Assembly: GCF_043641665.1 (NCBI RefSeq)
Contig: NC_092195.1
Coordinates: 20,581,774-20,645,773 of the forward strand
Direction of reading: 5' to 3'
DNA length: 64,000 nucleotides
Origin: Enoplosus armatus
Taxonomy: Eukaryota > Chordata > Actinopteri > Centrarchiformes > Enoplosidae
Numbering within the stretch: the stretch's first letter is position 1; each line of letters opens with the position of its first letter. Shown here in pieces: positions 39,201 to 49,720 of this stretch. Below the pieces are notes generated by a model. That model made no database searches. It saw nothing but the letters and a program-made list of their open reading frames with translations, and had not been told where the DNA came from. The translations under genes and the position numbers were made by a program.

Positions 39201-42200
39201 ATTTAAGTCTCTGTGTCTAAGGTATTTAAACACCCACATTATTACAACATTTTGTCAGTAAATGGAAATACCTTCCATTACCCAAATCCCTAAATGGGGC
39301 ATTAAGAACACTTCACCACTTGTGTGGTTTTCATTGGAAAGGTTCCCAAACTAACACTGATGTTTGGGTGTTTTCCCCGTGTCCTCTGTCCTCCACCACC
39401 TCCACCTCCTTGAGAATCAAACGCCAGTGAGGTAGTTTGTAGATTTCTAGCGAGCCGTCATTAAACCATGTTGCCTGACATTGTGTTCAAGTTAACTGCT
39501 TCCAGTTTGGGGGGGGGGGGGGTTACTTTGTCCTAAACAATCAGTAGAGAGTCAGACCAACGTCATTTGCAGTCAACACAGAAGCTGTAGGAGCAGGTTG
39601 CCTAAAAAATTGCCTGGGTTGTTTGTCCAACCAGGGAAACAGATATCAGTGAGAACACCTGACTTTACTGAATCTCTGAAAGTAGGAGATGTGTGCAATA
39701 GAACTTAAGTTGTATGATAACTTGTTTTTAAGTGTGTTTTTAATTAGTTTTATTCCATTTTCAGTGTATTCTTGTTTTTGTTGTTGTTGTATTATTTCAG
39801 CTTTGGCACACTGCCACCCAAGTTACTAAGATTAGAATAACATTTCTTGAGGCTGTGTATTTTACTCGGCCCCTGTTCCAGTCACGATTATTCAGTCATG
39901 GAAGTCTTCACACGTTCCTTGAAGTCCTTCCTTGAGGATTAGCTGGAAGGATGGAGGAAATGCAAATATTGCTCTGTCATTGTGAAACCAGCAACTCTTG
40001 CATCATTTGTCCACTTGAAGTTTCTTGGCTGGCAGCTTACCTCTTCAATAACAATGTTATCACTGGTCTGGAGAAACAGGAAGTGTGTATCAATGACTAC
40101 TTTATTGCCACATGTGTTTTGTGTAGAGCTACTGTCGTGTTTGGCTCGCGGCCACACTCTGGTCTTCAGAGGCTTTGAATGGGTCACCAGTGAAAGTCAT
40201 TATAACCACCTCTTTTCAATCCCAAGCCTCATATTTAAAGGATGAGTTGTACTTTCAACCTGCTTGCTTGCTTTATGAGAAAGAACAAGGCAAGCCACTG
40301 AACCTAAATTAAAAAGGCTTGTCATCACTCTGGGGTGTGAAACCACAGGAGTTGTGGGAGTTTCGTGGTGACTCAACGTGACTTTTTTATGCTTATGTTG
40401 AGGCTCTAGCAGCATTTTGGTTAAGGTTCAGCACAGATCATGGTCTTGGTTTGATACAGAAAAAGTCTGCAGTGACCTGACCAATGTGTTCATTAACATT
40501 TAACCGAAACCACAATCTTTTGTTTTGCTTTTGTCGCCCCAATCTCCACCCAGACCAGCTCACTGTGACTAAGGTGCACTTCATTCACTCAGGAAACGTT
40601 GCCTCGAAACGTAAAGCAGCCAGTGACCATGTAGGAGACTGCGTTGGGTATTGTGTAACACCTGGATTCAAGAGAAGTTAGGTATTTTTCTGTGAAGGAA
40701 CATTTTGTTTCCAGGTGCTATTCTGAGAGCAGGGGGCAGCAGGAAACATGCTGTTCTTGGTCCTGGGAGCAGGTAAACACATTATTTCTGACTGCTGAGG
40801 TAGTGCGTTTCATGTGAGGGTCAAGTTCACAAGACTTGATCATGTTATAAATGATGACTTTCCTATTTTCTAAAGAAGGTGTACTACAGAGAAGCTACTA
40901 AAATGTTACTATTGTGACTTTAGTTCATCTATAACCAAACAGAACTTACTATTTTTTTGCCTGATTCAAGTTACACTGAACAGCACGTTTGACCTGCTAA
41001 TTAAAAATGAGACACCTTGTCATTGTGGGAGATGAATCTGAAGTTATCTTATTTCATTGCTTTGGCAGTGTAGCCAATCCTAAACCTATATGCTTAATAC
41101 TCATTGTACTCATATTGATACTCATATGCTGAGAGGCTACACATCCATGTCGGGACAAATAGATGGAGATATAGATAGTAGTGATCGAATTCTCCCACGA
41201 CTCTCAAATGATCGTAAATTATAGAGAAGAAGAGGACAATGGTTTTTGACCACCATGGGAGAATGACATAAGAAAATATAGCAACAAACCTCACGGTGAC
41301 AACATCTCTCCTACAAGTGCACATTCAACCTTTGCGCCTTTAATCTTTAATTTAAAGACATTTACTGACAGGACTTATGACAGTCTGTACTTTCCAGTTT
41401 CAGATTTACGGGACATAGATTTACATTTATATATTTATTTATAAGCAGCCCAAATAACCCCATGTAAACTCATGTTCACTCCGTCATTGTGCTGTGGGTT
41501 TGGATATGTTTATCTTTCATTCAGTGAGATAACACTAAACATTCAGCCTCGAATGAATAATCAGCTTCTGTTTTATTTTGTCTACTCTACAAATGTTTCC
41601 TTCAAGCTGATTATTGTGAAGTCTAGACACATTTGCTAATATTAAACAAGCTAATTTGCCCCTGGGGTGATAAAATACTCAATGATGAGATTTCTAAACA
41701 CTCTAACTAAAAGCCAGACTACTATGAAACACCTTCTAACTCTTCTAACTAAACTTTAAACCACATTATTTCATGATAGCGCCTCTTTTAGGAAATTGAC
41801 CAACTGCAGCTCTTAAACGCCAAAGAAAACAAGACATGGGTGTAACCATACATTCTTGGGGGGGGGGGGGGGGGGGTCACGTCCCCTCCATAGTGAGAAA
41901 ATACTGTTCCCCCAATATACAGTAGAAAGTATGTTAAATATGTTCTCCTTTTATGAACCCTGTCAACTGATCTGCCTCTTGTTATTTCCTGTTTATTTTT
42001 AATTTATCTCTATTTGTTAAGATAAACATAAGTGTGTGCCCCCCCCCCACCCCTTGTTGTACACTTTGATGCGCCCATGCAGTTGGTTGGGTGGAGGCAG
42101 CATTCATTATACTAAGCGTAGTGGCTTAGAACTTGGCTAGCAGCCGCCCTCATATTGCTAGCTGTCGTCACTTCACTAAAACTAACATTGGTGATCCTTA

Positions 42201-42535
42201 GTGTTCCAGTATAATCTTTTGCAGTGATGAGGAGGTCTGACCTCAGACAGACAGACAAAACACACTTCCCACATTAAGACATGAAGGGCTTTTCCATCCA
42301 TTTCTTATCTACAGCATAATCACATGCTGTGTAACAGAATCACTGTACTTCACCATGACTCAGTCGCTTCCATTAAAATGAGGCTGAACAAATAATACAA
42401 TCTCCCTCAACAACATGTTTGCATTATATACAGATTTTAGACAGCAGTATTCCAAATTTTTTAAACTCTTGATGCTTGATGTCCCAAAAAGTCACCAAGC
42501 ATTAAACACCCATTTTATCCGAGAAAAGCTTGAGG
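36216..42535. other. Intergenic stretch with no recognised gene
   Basis: No exon with both splice signals and recognisable protein similarity is seen. Contents noted: three spaced versions of a TATTTGCACC/TATTTGTACC motif at 38,286-38,530; an AT-rich block at 38,218-38,290; a short GA run at 39,000-39,014; a poly-G run at 39,508-39,523; a poly-G run of about 18 at 41,859-41,877; and a poly-C run near 42,040. Open frames here are short and unlike known proteins. Confidence 0.5.
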
Positions 42536-42539
42536 TCAA

Positions 42540-42700
42540 GGCAAGACAAGGCAAGTTTATTTGTATCACACGTCACACAAAAACGTCACTCAAAGTGCTT
42601 TACATTTAAATTTTAATGCGAACACTGAAAGTATAAAAACCGTCATAAAAGCAATTAAAAAGATAAATTAGAGGAGGACAATGATGAGCTTCAAGTTGAG
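42540..42700 (+). repeat. Dispersed teleost repeat (GGCAAGTTTATTTGTAT ... AAAGTGCTTTACA)
   Basis: 'CAAGGCAAGTTTATTTGTAT' followed by 'ACTCAAAGTGCTTTACATTT' and a stretch of AAAGCAATTAAAAAGATAAA is a common fish interspersed repeat. It directly abuts the LINE fragment to its right. Confidence 0.65.
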
Positions 42701-42789
42701 TCAAAGGCGGAACATAAAAGTTTTCATCCTGGTTTTAAATGCTTTCAAAGTCAGGGTGAGTTATACTTTCTGGAAGTTTGCTCCAGTAA

Positions 42790-43125
42790 CTAAATGCTGG
42801 TTTTAGTTTGGACTCTGGGACCAGTTAGCAGATTAGTACTAGATGACCTGAGAGACCAGGATGATTCATGAGGTAAAAGGCACTTAGAGATATGTTTTAG
42901 CTGAGAAATTTTACCAATTAGAAGCATGTAAATGTAAAATAAAAGAGGCCCGAGGATCGAGCCTTGGGGAACTCCATACATCATCTTTGTTTTCTAAGAT
43001 GCATAGTTGCCACATGTGACAAAGGAGCTCCAGTCCTGTAGAAAGGACCTGAACCACTTTAGGACAGGGTCTGAGGGTCCAACCCAGTTTGCCTGTCCAG
43101 TAGTATTGTATGGTCAAACATTAAG
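42790..43125 (-). mobile_element. LINE reverse-transcriptase fragment with stop and frame shifts
   Basis: The minus strand encodes WSSFVTCGNYAS, a stop, KTKMMYGVPQGSILGPLLFY and IYMLLIGKISQ. GVPQGSxLGPLLFxIYMLPL is the conserved block 4 of L2/CR1-class reverse transcriptases. Upstream in the same orientation are diverged remains of 'DHTILLDR' and 'VLKWFRSFLQD' in other frames. The fragment is inactive. Confidence 0.75.
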
Positions 43126-44265
43126 ATCCTATAGATCCAACAAGGACTGAAATATTTCAGTTAGTTTTGATGTGGATCTGAAGTAACTAGTCATGCATGT
43201 TTCTAGGCTGCTCTTTTTTTATGAAAGGCTTGATGACTGCAATTTTGATTAATTACTGCAATTACTGATGTAGGAGAGAGATATTGACTATTTTGAGCAA
43301 ATCTATGTTCCAGAGCACTTGTGACGTATTTTTTTTTTGTGTTCTTGTCTCAAAGAAGTGTTTCATCTCAGCTGTATTTTTCATGTTTTAAATAACAATA
43401 AACTTGAATTTTGAATCAGTGAGCAAACTGTTTGGAACAGTGGCAGCAAAGAGACTAATTATCCCCTACTTTCTTAGATAGATGGTTATCTAAATGTAAA
43501 TCTAAATGTTTTCTACCATTCAAAAAGGAATTGAAACTCCTCTTATGCACTTTCAAAAAAATATACAGCTAATGATAATAATTCATAAATAAATGATATA
43601 AAAAAAAAACGATTGCCATTGATTGCATTTGTGATCATTTTTATTTGAGCATCATTCAAAGCAGCCACACATGCTCCAGCTTCACTTGCATACAATTCTA
43701 TTCTTTCTTTATGTATAAAGATAATGAATGGCAAACACAAGAGCTCCACTACCCTGTCCCTCTCAGTACAAACTTACCTCGTTCATATAAATAACTAAAT
43801 AAATTAAATTCTCAGCTCATATATTTCGCCACTACACAAAATGAAACCATAGTAATAAGCAGGACCAGTGCCATGCCATGTCGGTGTTTAACTCCAGACA
43901 TAGGAAGAGGTAGATATACTGCAGGCCAACTTGTGTTAAAGGGTAATAATATAATAATAATAATATTGATAATGTTTTAAGTGTTAAGTTTTAAGCATCA
44001 GTTGTGCAGGTTCTCTCGCTCTGTTTTCACTCCATGAAATAAAATACCAGAATTTCGTGTTTGCATCAAATTGAGTACAATTAGACTCCAAAAGGGGCAC
44101 ATATGTTCTCATGAAGGTCAATCAGTACATATACGAGTAACGTACTGAGTGGACTTCTTCTTTTTTCTCATTATTAGATCTGCATTATGTTACATTAGGC
44201 TATATTATTCCTGTCAATCATTGGACCTGAAATGAAGTGTCCTCCAAAACATTTGGCTTTGCATA
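43126..44265. other. Intergenic stretch downstream of tnfrsf6b, nothing recognised
   Basis: AT-rich DNA with short A and T runs (for example 43,596-43,609). No exon or clear repeat is identified. Confidence 0.5.
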
Positions 44266-44266
44266 G

Positions 44267-44272
44267 TTTATT
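44267..44272 (-). terminator. tnfrsf6b: Candidate poly(A) signal for tnfrsf6b-like gene
   Basis: AATAAA on the minus strand, about 260 bases past the stop codon at 44,533. It is the first canonical hexamer I noticed in that direction. Confidence 0.45.
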
Positions 44273-44532
44273 ACAATTTGGATTGTTTGGGGTGTTTTAA
44301 GAAGAAAAAAAAGAAAAACCTGAAAAGCACTGACAAAGGAGGAAATGTTAATTAGCTATATGCAGATGGAAGTAAATGAACTCTTCCTCTAATTGGTATT
44401 CTCCTTTAACTAATGCAAAGAGCACTAAATCCTGTATTAACAGTGCATCTTGAAAAGGGCAGCAATTTTTGAACTACACGAAAAAATAAATGAACACTGG
44501 ACCTGTCAAACTCTAAGGTAATATACTTCAGC

Positions 44533-47500
44533 CTACTCTGACGTTAAAACTACATCCACCTCGTTCCCCAAAGGACACAGCTCATTCAGATGAGAGTCGA
44601 TTCTCTGCAGCTTGTTCTGTAGTCTCTCACCAGCGCCGCTGGCTCCTGTTTTTGTCAGTGCCGCCGGAAGCTGCCGAATCTGCTGCGCCGGGGCAGAAGC
44701 GACCCAAGTGTTGATCCTTGCACGAAGATCTGAGACGTTAAGACCTGAAGTTCCTCCCTGTCTTCTGCCACCCTCAGACGGGAGCTTGTGCACGATCTGA
44801 CGCAGTCGTCTGAGGGGCATTTTGTGGTGAACAAAGAAAGCCGGAAGAATTTCTCTGAAGTAGTCGGCCCCTTCTGAAAGAAACAAAGGAGACTATTAGT
44901 AACAAGACTGTTTCAGACTCATTCTGATTGTCCACACTGTGGTTGCTCTTCCAGAGGTTTTTTCCATTTTTTCGCAATTGAAAAGTTTTTCCTGGGGGTG
45001 TTTTTCCTCATTCGAATCGAGGGTCCAAGGACAGAGGGTGTCGCATGCTGCACAGACTATAAAGCCCCATGAGGCAAATATTGAGCTGTATAAATAAAAC
45101 CTGACTTGACTGTTTGCTTGGCAGGGAGCAGGTTTGATGACCTCATTGCTACAGGTTTAATAGAAGACCGGCCACATGTGGAAATAAAATGATTTACATT
45201 CACTTGCAGCAAAACTTCAAAAGTCAACTAAGAACAATTGGCAGGCAGCTGGTATGTTGCAGGTATGCGCCTCTCTTTTTAGATTAAGAGAATAAAACTA
45301 ATCAGCAGGCTTTAATGTTGGAGATTTATGTCAAAATGAATGTGCTGCTTTGGAAAATAGGTTAGTGATTTAAAGTGTTTGTTTTAATAATATTAATAAT
45401 AATAACAATAAACTTTATCTGGGCCTCTCAGGGCTTTGTAAGTGGTCAGTAATATCTTCAGGTCAATTCTAAAAGCATCTGGTAGCCGGTGTGAGGAAGC
45501 CAGGATCTGTGAAATGTGCTCATGTTTCCTCGTCCGACTCTGGCAGCAGAGTCGTAATATGGGATAAACATTAACAGACGGAGCCAACAGCACGACACGC
45601 TTCCTCCTCCTTTCCCTTTGTCTGCATGAACTTTATGAACTGGTGATCTTACCTCTTGATTTGAGCTCTTCGCAGCTCGCGCACACGCTGTCGTGCCAGG
45701 TGGAGCCCTTCAGCACCAGATGCTGTCCTGCAGCATCGCAGCTTCTGTGCTCGGTGCAGTTCTGGTCAGCAGAGACGGTGTCGGAGTAGGTGCCGTTGGG
45801 ACAAACGTGGCACACTGTGTCCTCATCAGGTGTACCTGGAGGAGACATGTGCATTTGTTTTAGATGGCTGAGTCCTCCAGAGGGAAAGGTGCTTCAGTGC
45901 TTCCTTTCTTTTCTCCTTCAGCATCGGGAACACTGGACCATCCTTTACCGGAGGAAAGGAGATATTCCCACAATTCCTTGCAGCAGCAGCATTTAAAGCG
46001 ACCACGTCAATAACTAACGACAAGCCCCACGGAGCCCTTCTTTCCATCCAACGAATAAAATACACTTTGGAAGTACATATGTGAGATATTTACATGGCCT
46101 ACTAATCAAACTGACCGAAAACAGAAGCAGAACCACAGCAAGGTAGTGCACATTACTTCTTAATCTGAGACAAATGAGCCCAGTTCCATTTCTGTGACAT
46201 TTAAGACGTTGCTGGTGCATCAGTGTGCTTGCTGCTGCTTTGCTGTGATACTGTAAATGTAAGTGTAGTGACCACTGTCTGCCTCTGTGAGGCACTAAAC
46301 TTCCGTCTAAAACACCGCTCAGTCATCTGCGGCTCTCCAACATCTAATGGGCTGCAGCTGTTGCACACTGTAACATAACAGTGCTGTCGCCATGGCAACA
46401 GTGTTAGTCCAGTCAAATTCACATTGTGAATGATACTGGTCCTAAAAGGACACATGCAGATGCATGAAGGAGACAGAGGGACAACTGAGACAGTCGGGAT
46501 AAACGTATTTAAAAGCACGTTTTCTTTAAATGGAATCAGAGAGTTTGTCAGTGGTTATTCACGTAGTTTTTGAAATAATATTGTAAGTAGCAATTAACGG
46601 TGCCACAGACTGCAGGGCATATACCGGATTACCGTCAGGCATTGTGGGTATTAGAGTCTTCCTGGAGTTATTATGCTGACTCATATCTTACAGTAAGAAA
46701 TGTCAGCATGTCTAAAGAGGTTATTATGGGGTGTCAGCACTTTGTCCATGTCAGGAATATTCACGTGCCAAATGTTGGAAAAATCAAACATTTCAAAGTT
46801 ACAAATAAACTTTATTCTTTTGGACCAAATGACTATAAATAGCCTAATTAATAATAATAATAATAACAAGCATACCACATGGTCCCTGACACACAAGTCC
46901 TGATCTCCTCTACATGAAGAGCTGTAAAATGGTCTAAACCTGTTCTGATGGAGACCTCCAGCCCCCCCCGGTCTGGATCAGCAGCCTACCTGGAGTCAGC
47001 ACCTCTTGTCCGGGCGGACACGCGCTGTGGCGGAGGCACATGTCGTACTTCTTCTTGTAGTAATATCCCCGTTTGCACTCGCACTGGCAGTCGCTGTCCG
47101 CGCTGCACGCCGTCTTCACCACCTGGTTCTGGCCGCACACCCCGCAGCGGAGGCACTTGCCGATGTAGTTCCACAGCTCCGTGAACGAGCCCGGCGGACA
47201 CGGCGAGCACTCGCTCTTGAGCATCGACGTGCAGCGTGCGCTCAGGTAGGTCCCGGGGGGGCAGCGGTCGCATTCCACCGGCTTGCCGGTGATCGGGTCC
47301 TTGTCTTTGAAGGTCAGAGACGACGAGGCGACGCCGTCCACCAGCGAGGCGCGCAATGACAGCAGCAGCACCGGGAAGAGTGATACAATCCTCTGGAAGG
47401 AAGGAGGGAACAGGAAAGGAGAGAAGGAAACCCACGAGGAAGCACGGAGACATACAGGAGGAAATAAGGAAAACATCAGGGGAAGAGAAACACAAGCGGA

Positions 47501-47685
47501 GCAGGTCGGTCTGATTCTCCATCTGCTCCTGGAAACACTGACAATGACCCCAAACTTCAATCAGCCGAATGTTTCCAGCAAGTCTCTAAAAAACATCTAT
47601 GAAACACTAAAGAATAACACAAAGACGCAGTCAGAACATGTTACACACAACTCTGCAGAGAGAGCTCTCCCTCCCCACCTACCAT
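44533..47685 (-). CDS. tnfrsf6b: Secreted TNF-receptor-superfamily decoy, tnfrsf6b/DcR3-like
   Basis: Four coding exons: 47683-47685 (ATG only), 46990-47392, 45653-45835 and 44533-44873; together they give a 309-residue protein. Residues 1-21 form a signal peptide (MRIVSLFPVLLLSLRASLVDG). Cysteine-rich domains follow: CDRCPPGTYLSARC, CSPCPPGSFTELWNYIGKC, CLRHSACPPGQEVLTPG and CHVCPNGTYSDTV. The C-terminal exon is a basic helical region (LRRLRQIVHKLP) with no membrane segment. Human DcR3 (300 residues, secreted, binds FasL/LIGHT/TL1A) shares the length, the WNY motif in CRD2 and a similar tail. Osteoprotegerin (tnfrsf11b, 401 residues) is the alternative but has a much longer tail. The product is expected to be a soluble ligand trap; ligands cannot be read from sequence. 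NCT, NGT and NVS are possible glycosylation sites. A truncated inverted copy lies at 28.6-29.5 kb. Confidence 0.85.
44930..45115 (+). repeat. Dispersed teleost repeat in tnfrsf6b intron 3
   Basis: 'CCAGAGGTTTTTTCCATTTT', 'GAAAAGTTTTTCCTGGGGGT', 'GAGCTGTATAAATAAAACCT' and a final GACTTGACT match a common fish repeat ending TATAAATAAAACTTGACTTG. It is distantly similar in layout to the 2,457 repeat. Confidence 0.65.
45393..45600 (-). mobile_element. LINE ORF2 C-terminal fragment in tnfrsf6b intron 3
   Basis: The minus strand encodes TRKHEHISQILASSHRLPDA then FRIDLKILLTTYKALRG, matching the RTRKxEHITPVLxSLHWLPVxFRIDFKILLLTFKALxGLAP block near the C-terminus of L2/CR1-class ORF2 proteins. The 42.8-kb fragment has the same orientation but the pieces are in the wrong order to be one element. 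A (TAATAA)-like stretch borders it at 45,385-45,410. Confidence 0.7.
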
Positions 47686-47760
47686 CGTCAGGGTGTTGTC
47701 TGCTGTAGCAGGCTGCAGCGGTCTGTCAGGAGGATGGCGCGCTCTCCACCTCCCCAGCTC

Positions 47761-47769
47761 TATTTATTA
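47761..47769 (-). promoter_or_regulatory. tnfrsf6b: TATA-like element of tnfrsf6b-like gene
   Basis: Minus-strand AATAAATAG sits 76 bases before the ATG, inside a block almost identical to the one in front of the duplicate at 28.8 kb. Start-site distance is plausible for a 40-50 base 5'UTR. Confidence 0.5.
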
Positions 47770-48059
47770 GGATGCGACTCTGACGTCTCCCAAAGGATAT
47801 CAGTCAGTCAGAGAAACAAGGTTTCTACATTTCTTGGGAATGCCACGCTGCATCATCATACAGGCATTTAGACAGAGTCATCCCTCTCTACTGCAATCAC
47901 GCACTTTGTGCAGGAGTTCAGCTTCAGGAGACCTCGACTATGAAACCTCTGACAGTTTACTGTAAGTGATCTCATTACAAGCACTTGTGTCACTAATTTC
48001 ACCCAAATAAGAACTGATTTTAAAATGGACCAAATGTCCTCAAATGAAACTCCATCCAC

Positions 48060-49530
48060 ATGAGTAAAGAGGAGATATGCGAGACACCAGGAGTCTCCTG
48101 TCAGGGTCCTGGGTCCACATCTTCTGATCAGGGGGATGAAGAGACAGCTGATCTGCGTTCAGCATTTCAGCAGTGTTTAAGTTGATTAAGAGTGAATGTA
48201 AAGCAGATGAAACGTAATATTTCTAAAAGGTGTTCTTGACTTGTGCATCCAGCAGATCTGTAGTAGAGTCTATACTGCAGAATGTGATGCTGGCTACATC
48301 ATTGCTCCTCTCACTTAAACTCCACCACAGAACGAGGCTCTGCCAACTTGTACTTCAGGATTGTTAAAGTTCAGTATTACCTGTTTTCCTTCTGTAATGT
48401 TGAGCAATAAACACAGAAACAGTTATTCTCCGGTTTAAAACCTGAAATTCTGGTAAAGCTTGAAGTAGTTCCTGGCCTTGTTGCAGTATTGGTTTCAACA
48501 AAATATGATTTACAGGACTCTAAATTATGACTAATAATCCTCAGTAGTAAATATTGCCTTGTTTTAATATATATATATATATATATATTATATATTTAAA
48601 GTACTGTGTGGGATTTGAAATCTGAATGAAATGAAATCAATCTGGATTTTTCTCGTTTTATTACAAACAAAGACGTACAAACAAAAGATGCTATAATGGA
48701 GCTGCAAGGAATTCTGGGAGTCCATCAGAGGGCCGTATCCGTGGGTCAGATGTCATGTCTGTGTCTGAACACTGCGATAAAACACACCTGCACTTTAACA
48801 AAGTCACGACACTTTCTGTCTTTAATTGTCCTTTAAAGCAGCAGCGACGCATCCCGTCCACCTTCATCAGTCTGTCACTGATTATTATTATTATTGACCA
48901 ACGATCTCGAGCTGATTCTGTTTATGTTTGATGGGTGACATCTTGTGGACAAAAGACATCAGTGCTTTTTATATGTTGGTGTGTGCAATAACTGTAGTTC
49001 TTTAGAAAAACCACACTGTTTCTTGTTCTTTTGAATGATCAGAATATATTTATGGTGAGTTTAAAGGTGATCAATATCAGCGATTGAAGGGTTACGTGCC
49101 TCATAGGGGAAGATTAGTGACTTTGGTCGGTAGAATGATGTGAACAGTTGTATTTTATAAGAGCGAATTATGTTTTAAACAAGTAGTTCTATAATTCAAT
49201 CCTCCTTAAATTTGATTAAAGATGATCTCGAAGAGCAAGATGTTAAATGAGGTTGGTTAAATATTACTCTCACATGTATGGCAAAACTAAAAGTAAACAT
49301 TTTAAAACTGCTTCATGGTGCTGAGGATTGTGTAATAATAAAGCAGATGGGCTGTGAAGCTTTGAATGAATGAATGAATTTAACAAGTCTCAGTATTTTC
49401 AGGTGACTGGAAATTAAAACAAGTGATTTTTTTGATTTGCAAGGACAATTTTATTCAGTCCTAACTAACAGCAGACGTTTAACAGCACTTTGGAGAGTGT
49501 AAGGTAAGGAGAGCTGTAAGGTTCAAATCG
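48060..49530. other. Intergenic stretch upstream of tnfrsf6b-like gene
   Basis: No gene is recognised. A (TA)n run is at 48,570-48,597 and a short ATT triplet run at 48,883-48,895. An ATGA tandem is near 49,365-49,379. Confidence 0.5.
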
Positions 49531-49612
49531 ATGTTCAATTCAATTTTATTTAAATTGCACCAAATCACAAAAAAGTCATCTAATGACACTTTACAAACAG
49601 AGCAGGGCTCGA
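49530..49612 (-). repeat. Short copy of the 2,457-type teleost repeat
   Basis: TTCAATTCAATTTTATTTAA, CACCAAATCACAAAAAAGTC and TGACACTTTACAAACAGAGC parallel the 2,457-2,540 text base for base with a few changes. Confidence 0.75.
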
Positions 49613-49654
49613 CCGACTGGGCCTTTCCAGACCACAATGACAGAGGAAAAATCC

Positions 49655-49720
49655 TGAGGTTTTGGATTTTGCAAAATCCAATGACATCATGTTTTGGATT
49701 TTGCAAAATCCAAAACCTCA
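49655..49720. repeat. Perfect inverted repeat (27-base arms, 12-base loop)
   Basis: The left arm 49,655-49,681 begins TGAGGTTTTGGATTTTGCAA and the right arm 49,694-49,720 is its exact reverse complement. Each arm also contains the smaller palindrome GGATTTTGCAAAATCC. The loop is 49,682-49,693. It lies 43 bases after the short teleost repeat. Confidence 0.95.

Noticed and set aside
46014..46518. Minus-strand frames of 93-105 codons between tnfrsf6b exons 2 and 3
   Set aside because: They lie inside the intron with no conserved cysteine pattern; phases of exons 2 and 3 join directly.
46948..47708. Plus-strand open frames of 78-141 codons over the tnfrsf6b exon 2
   Set aside because: Antisense shadows of the GC-rich cysteine-rich exon; the minus strand carries CRD motifs, a signal peptide and splice sites.
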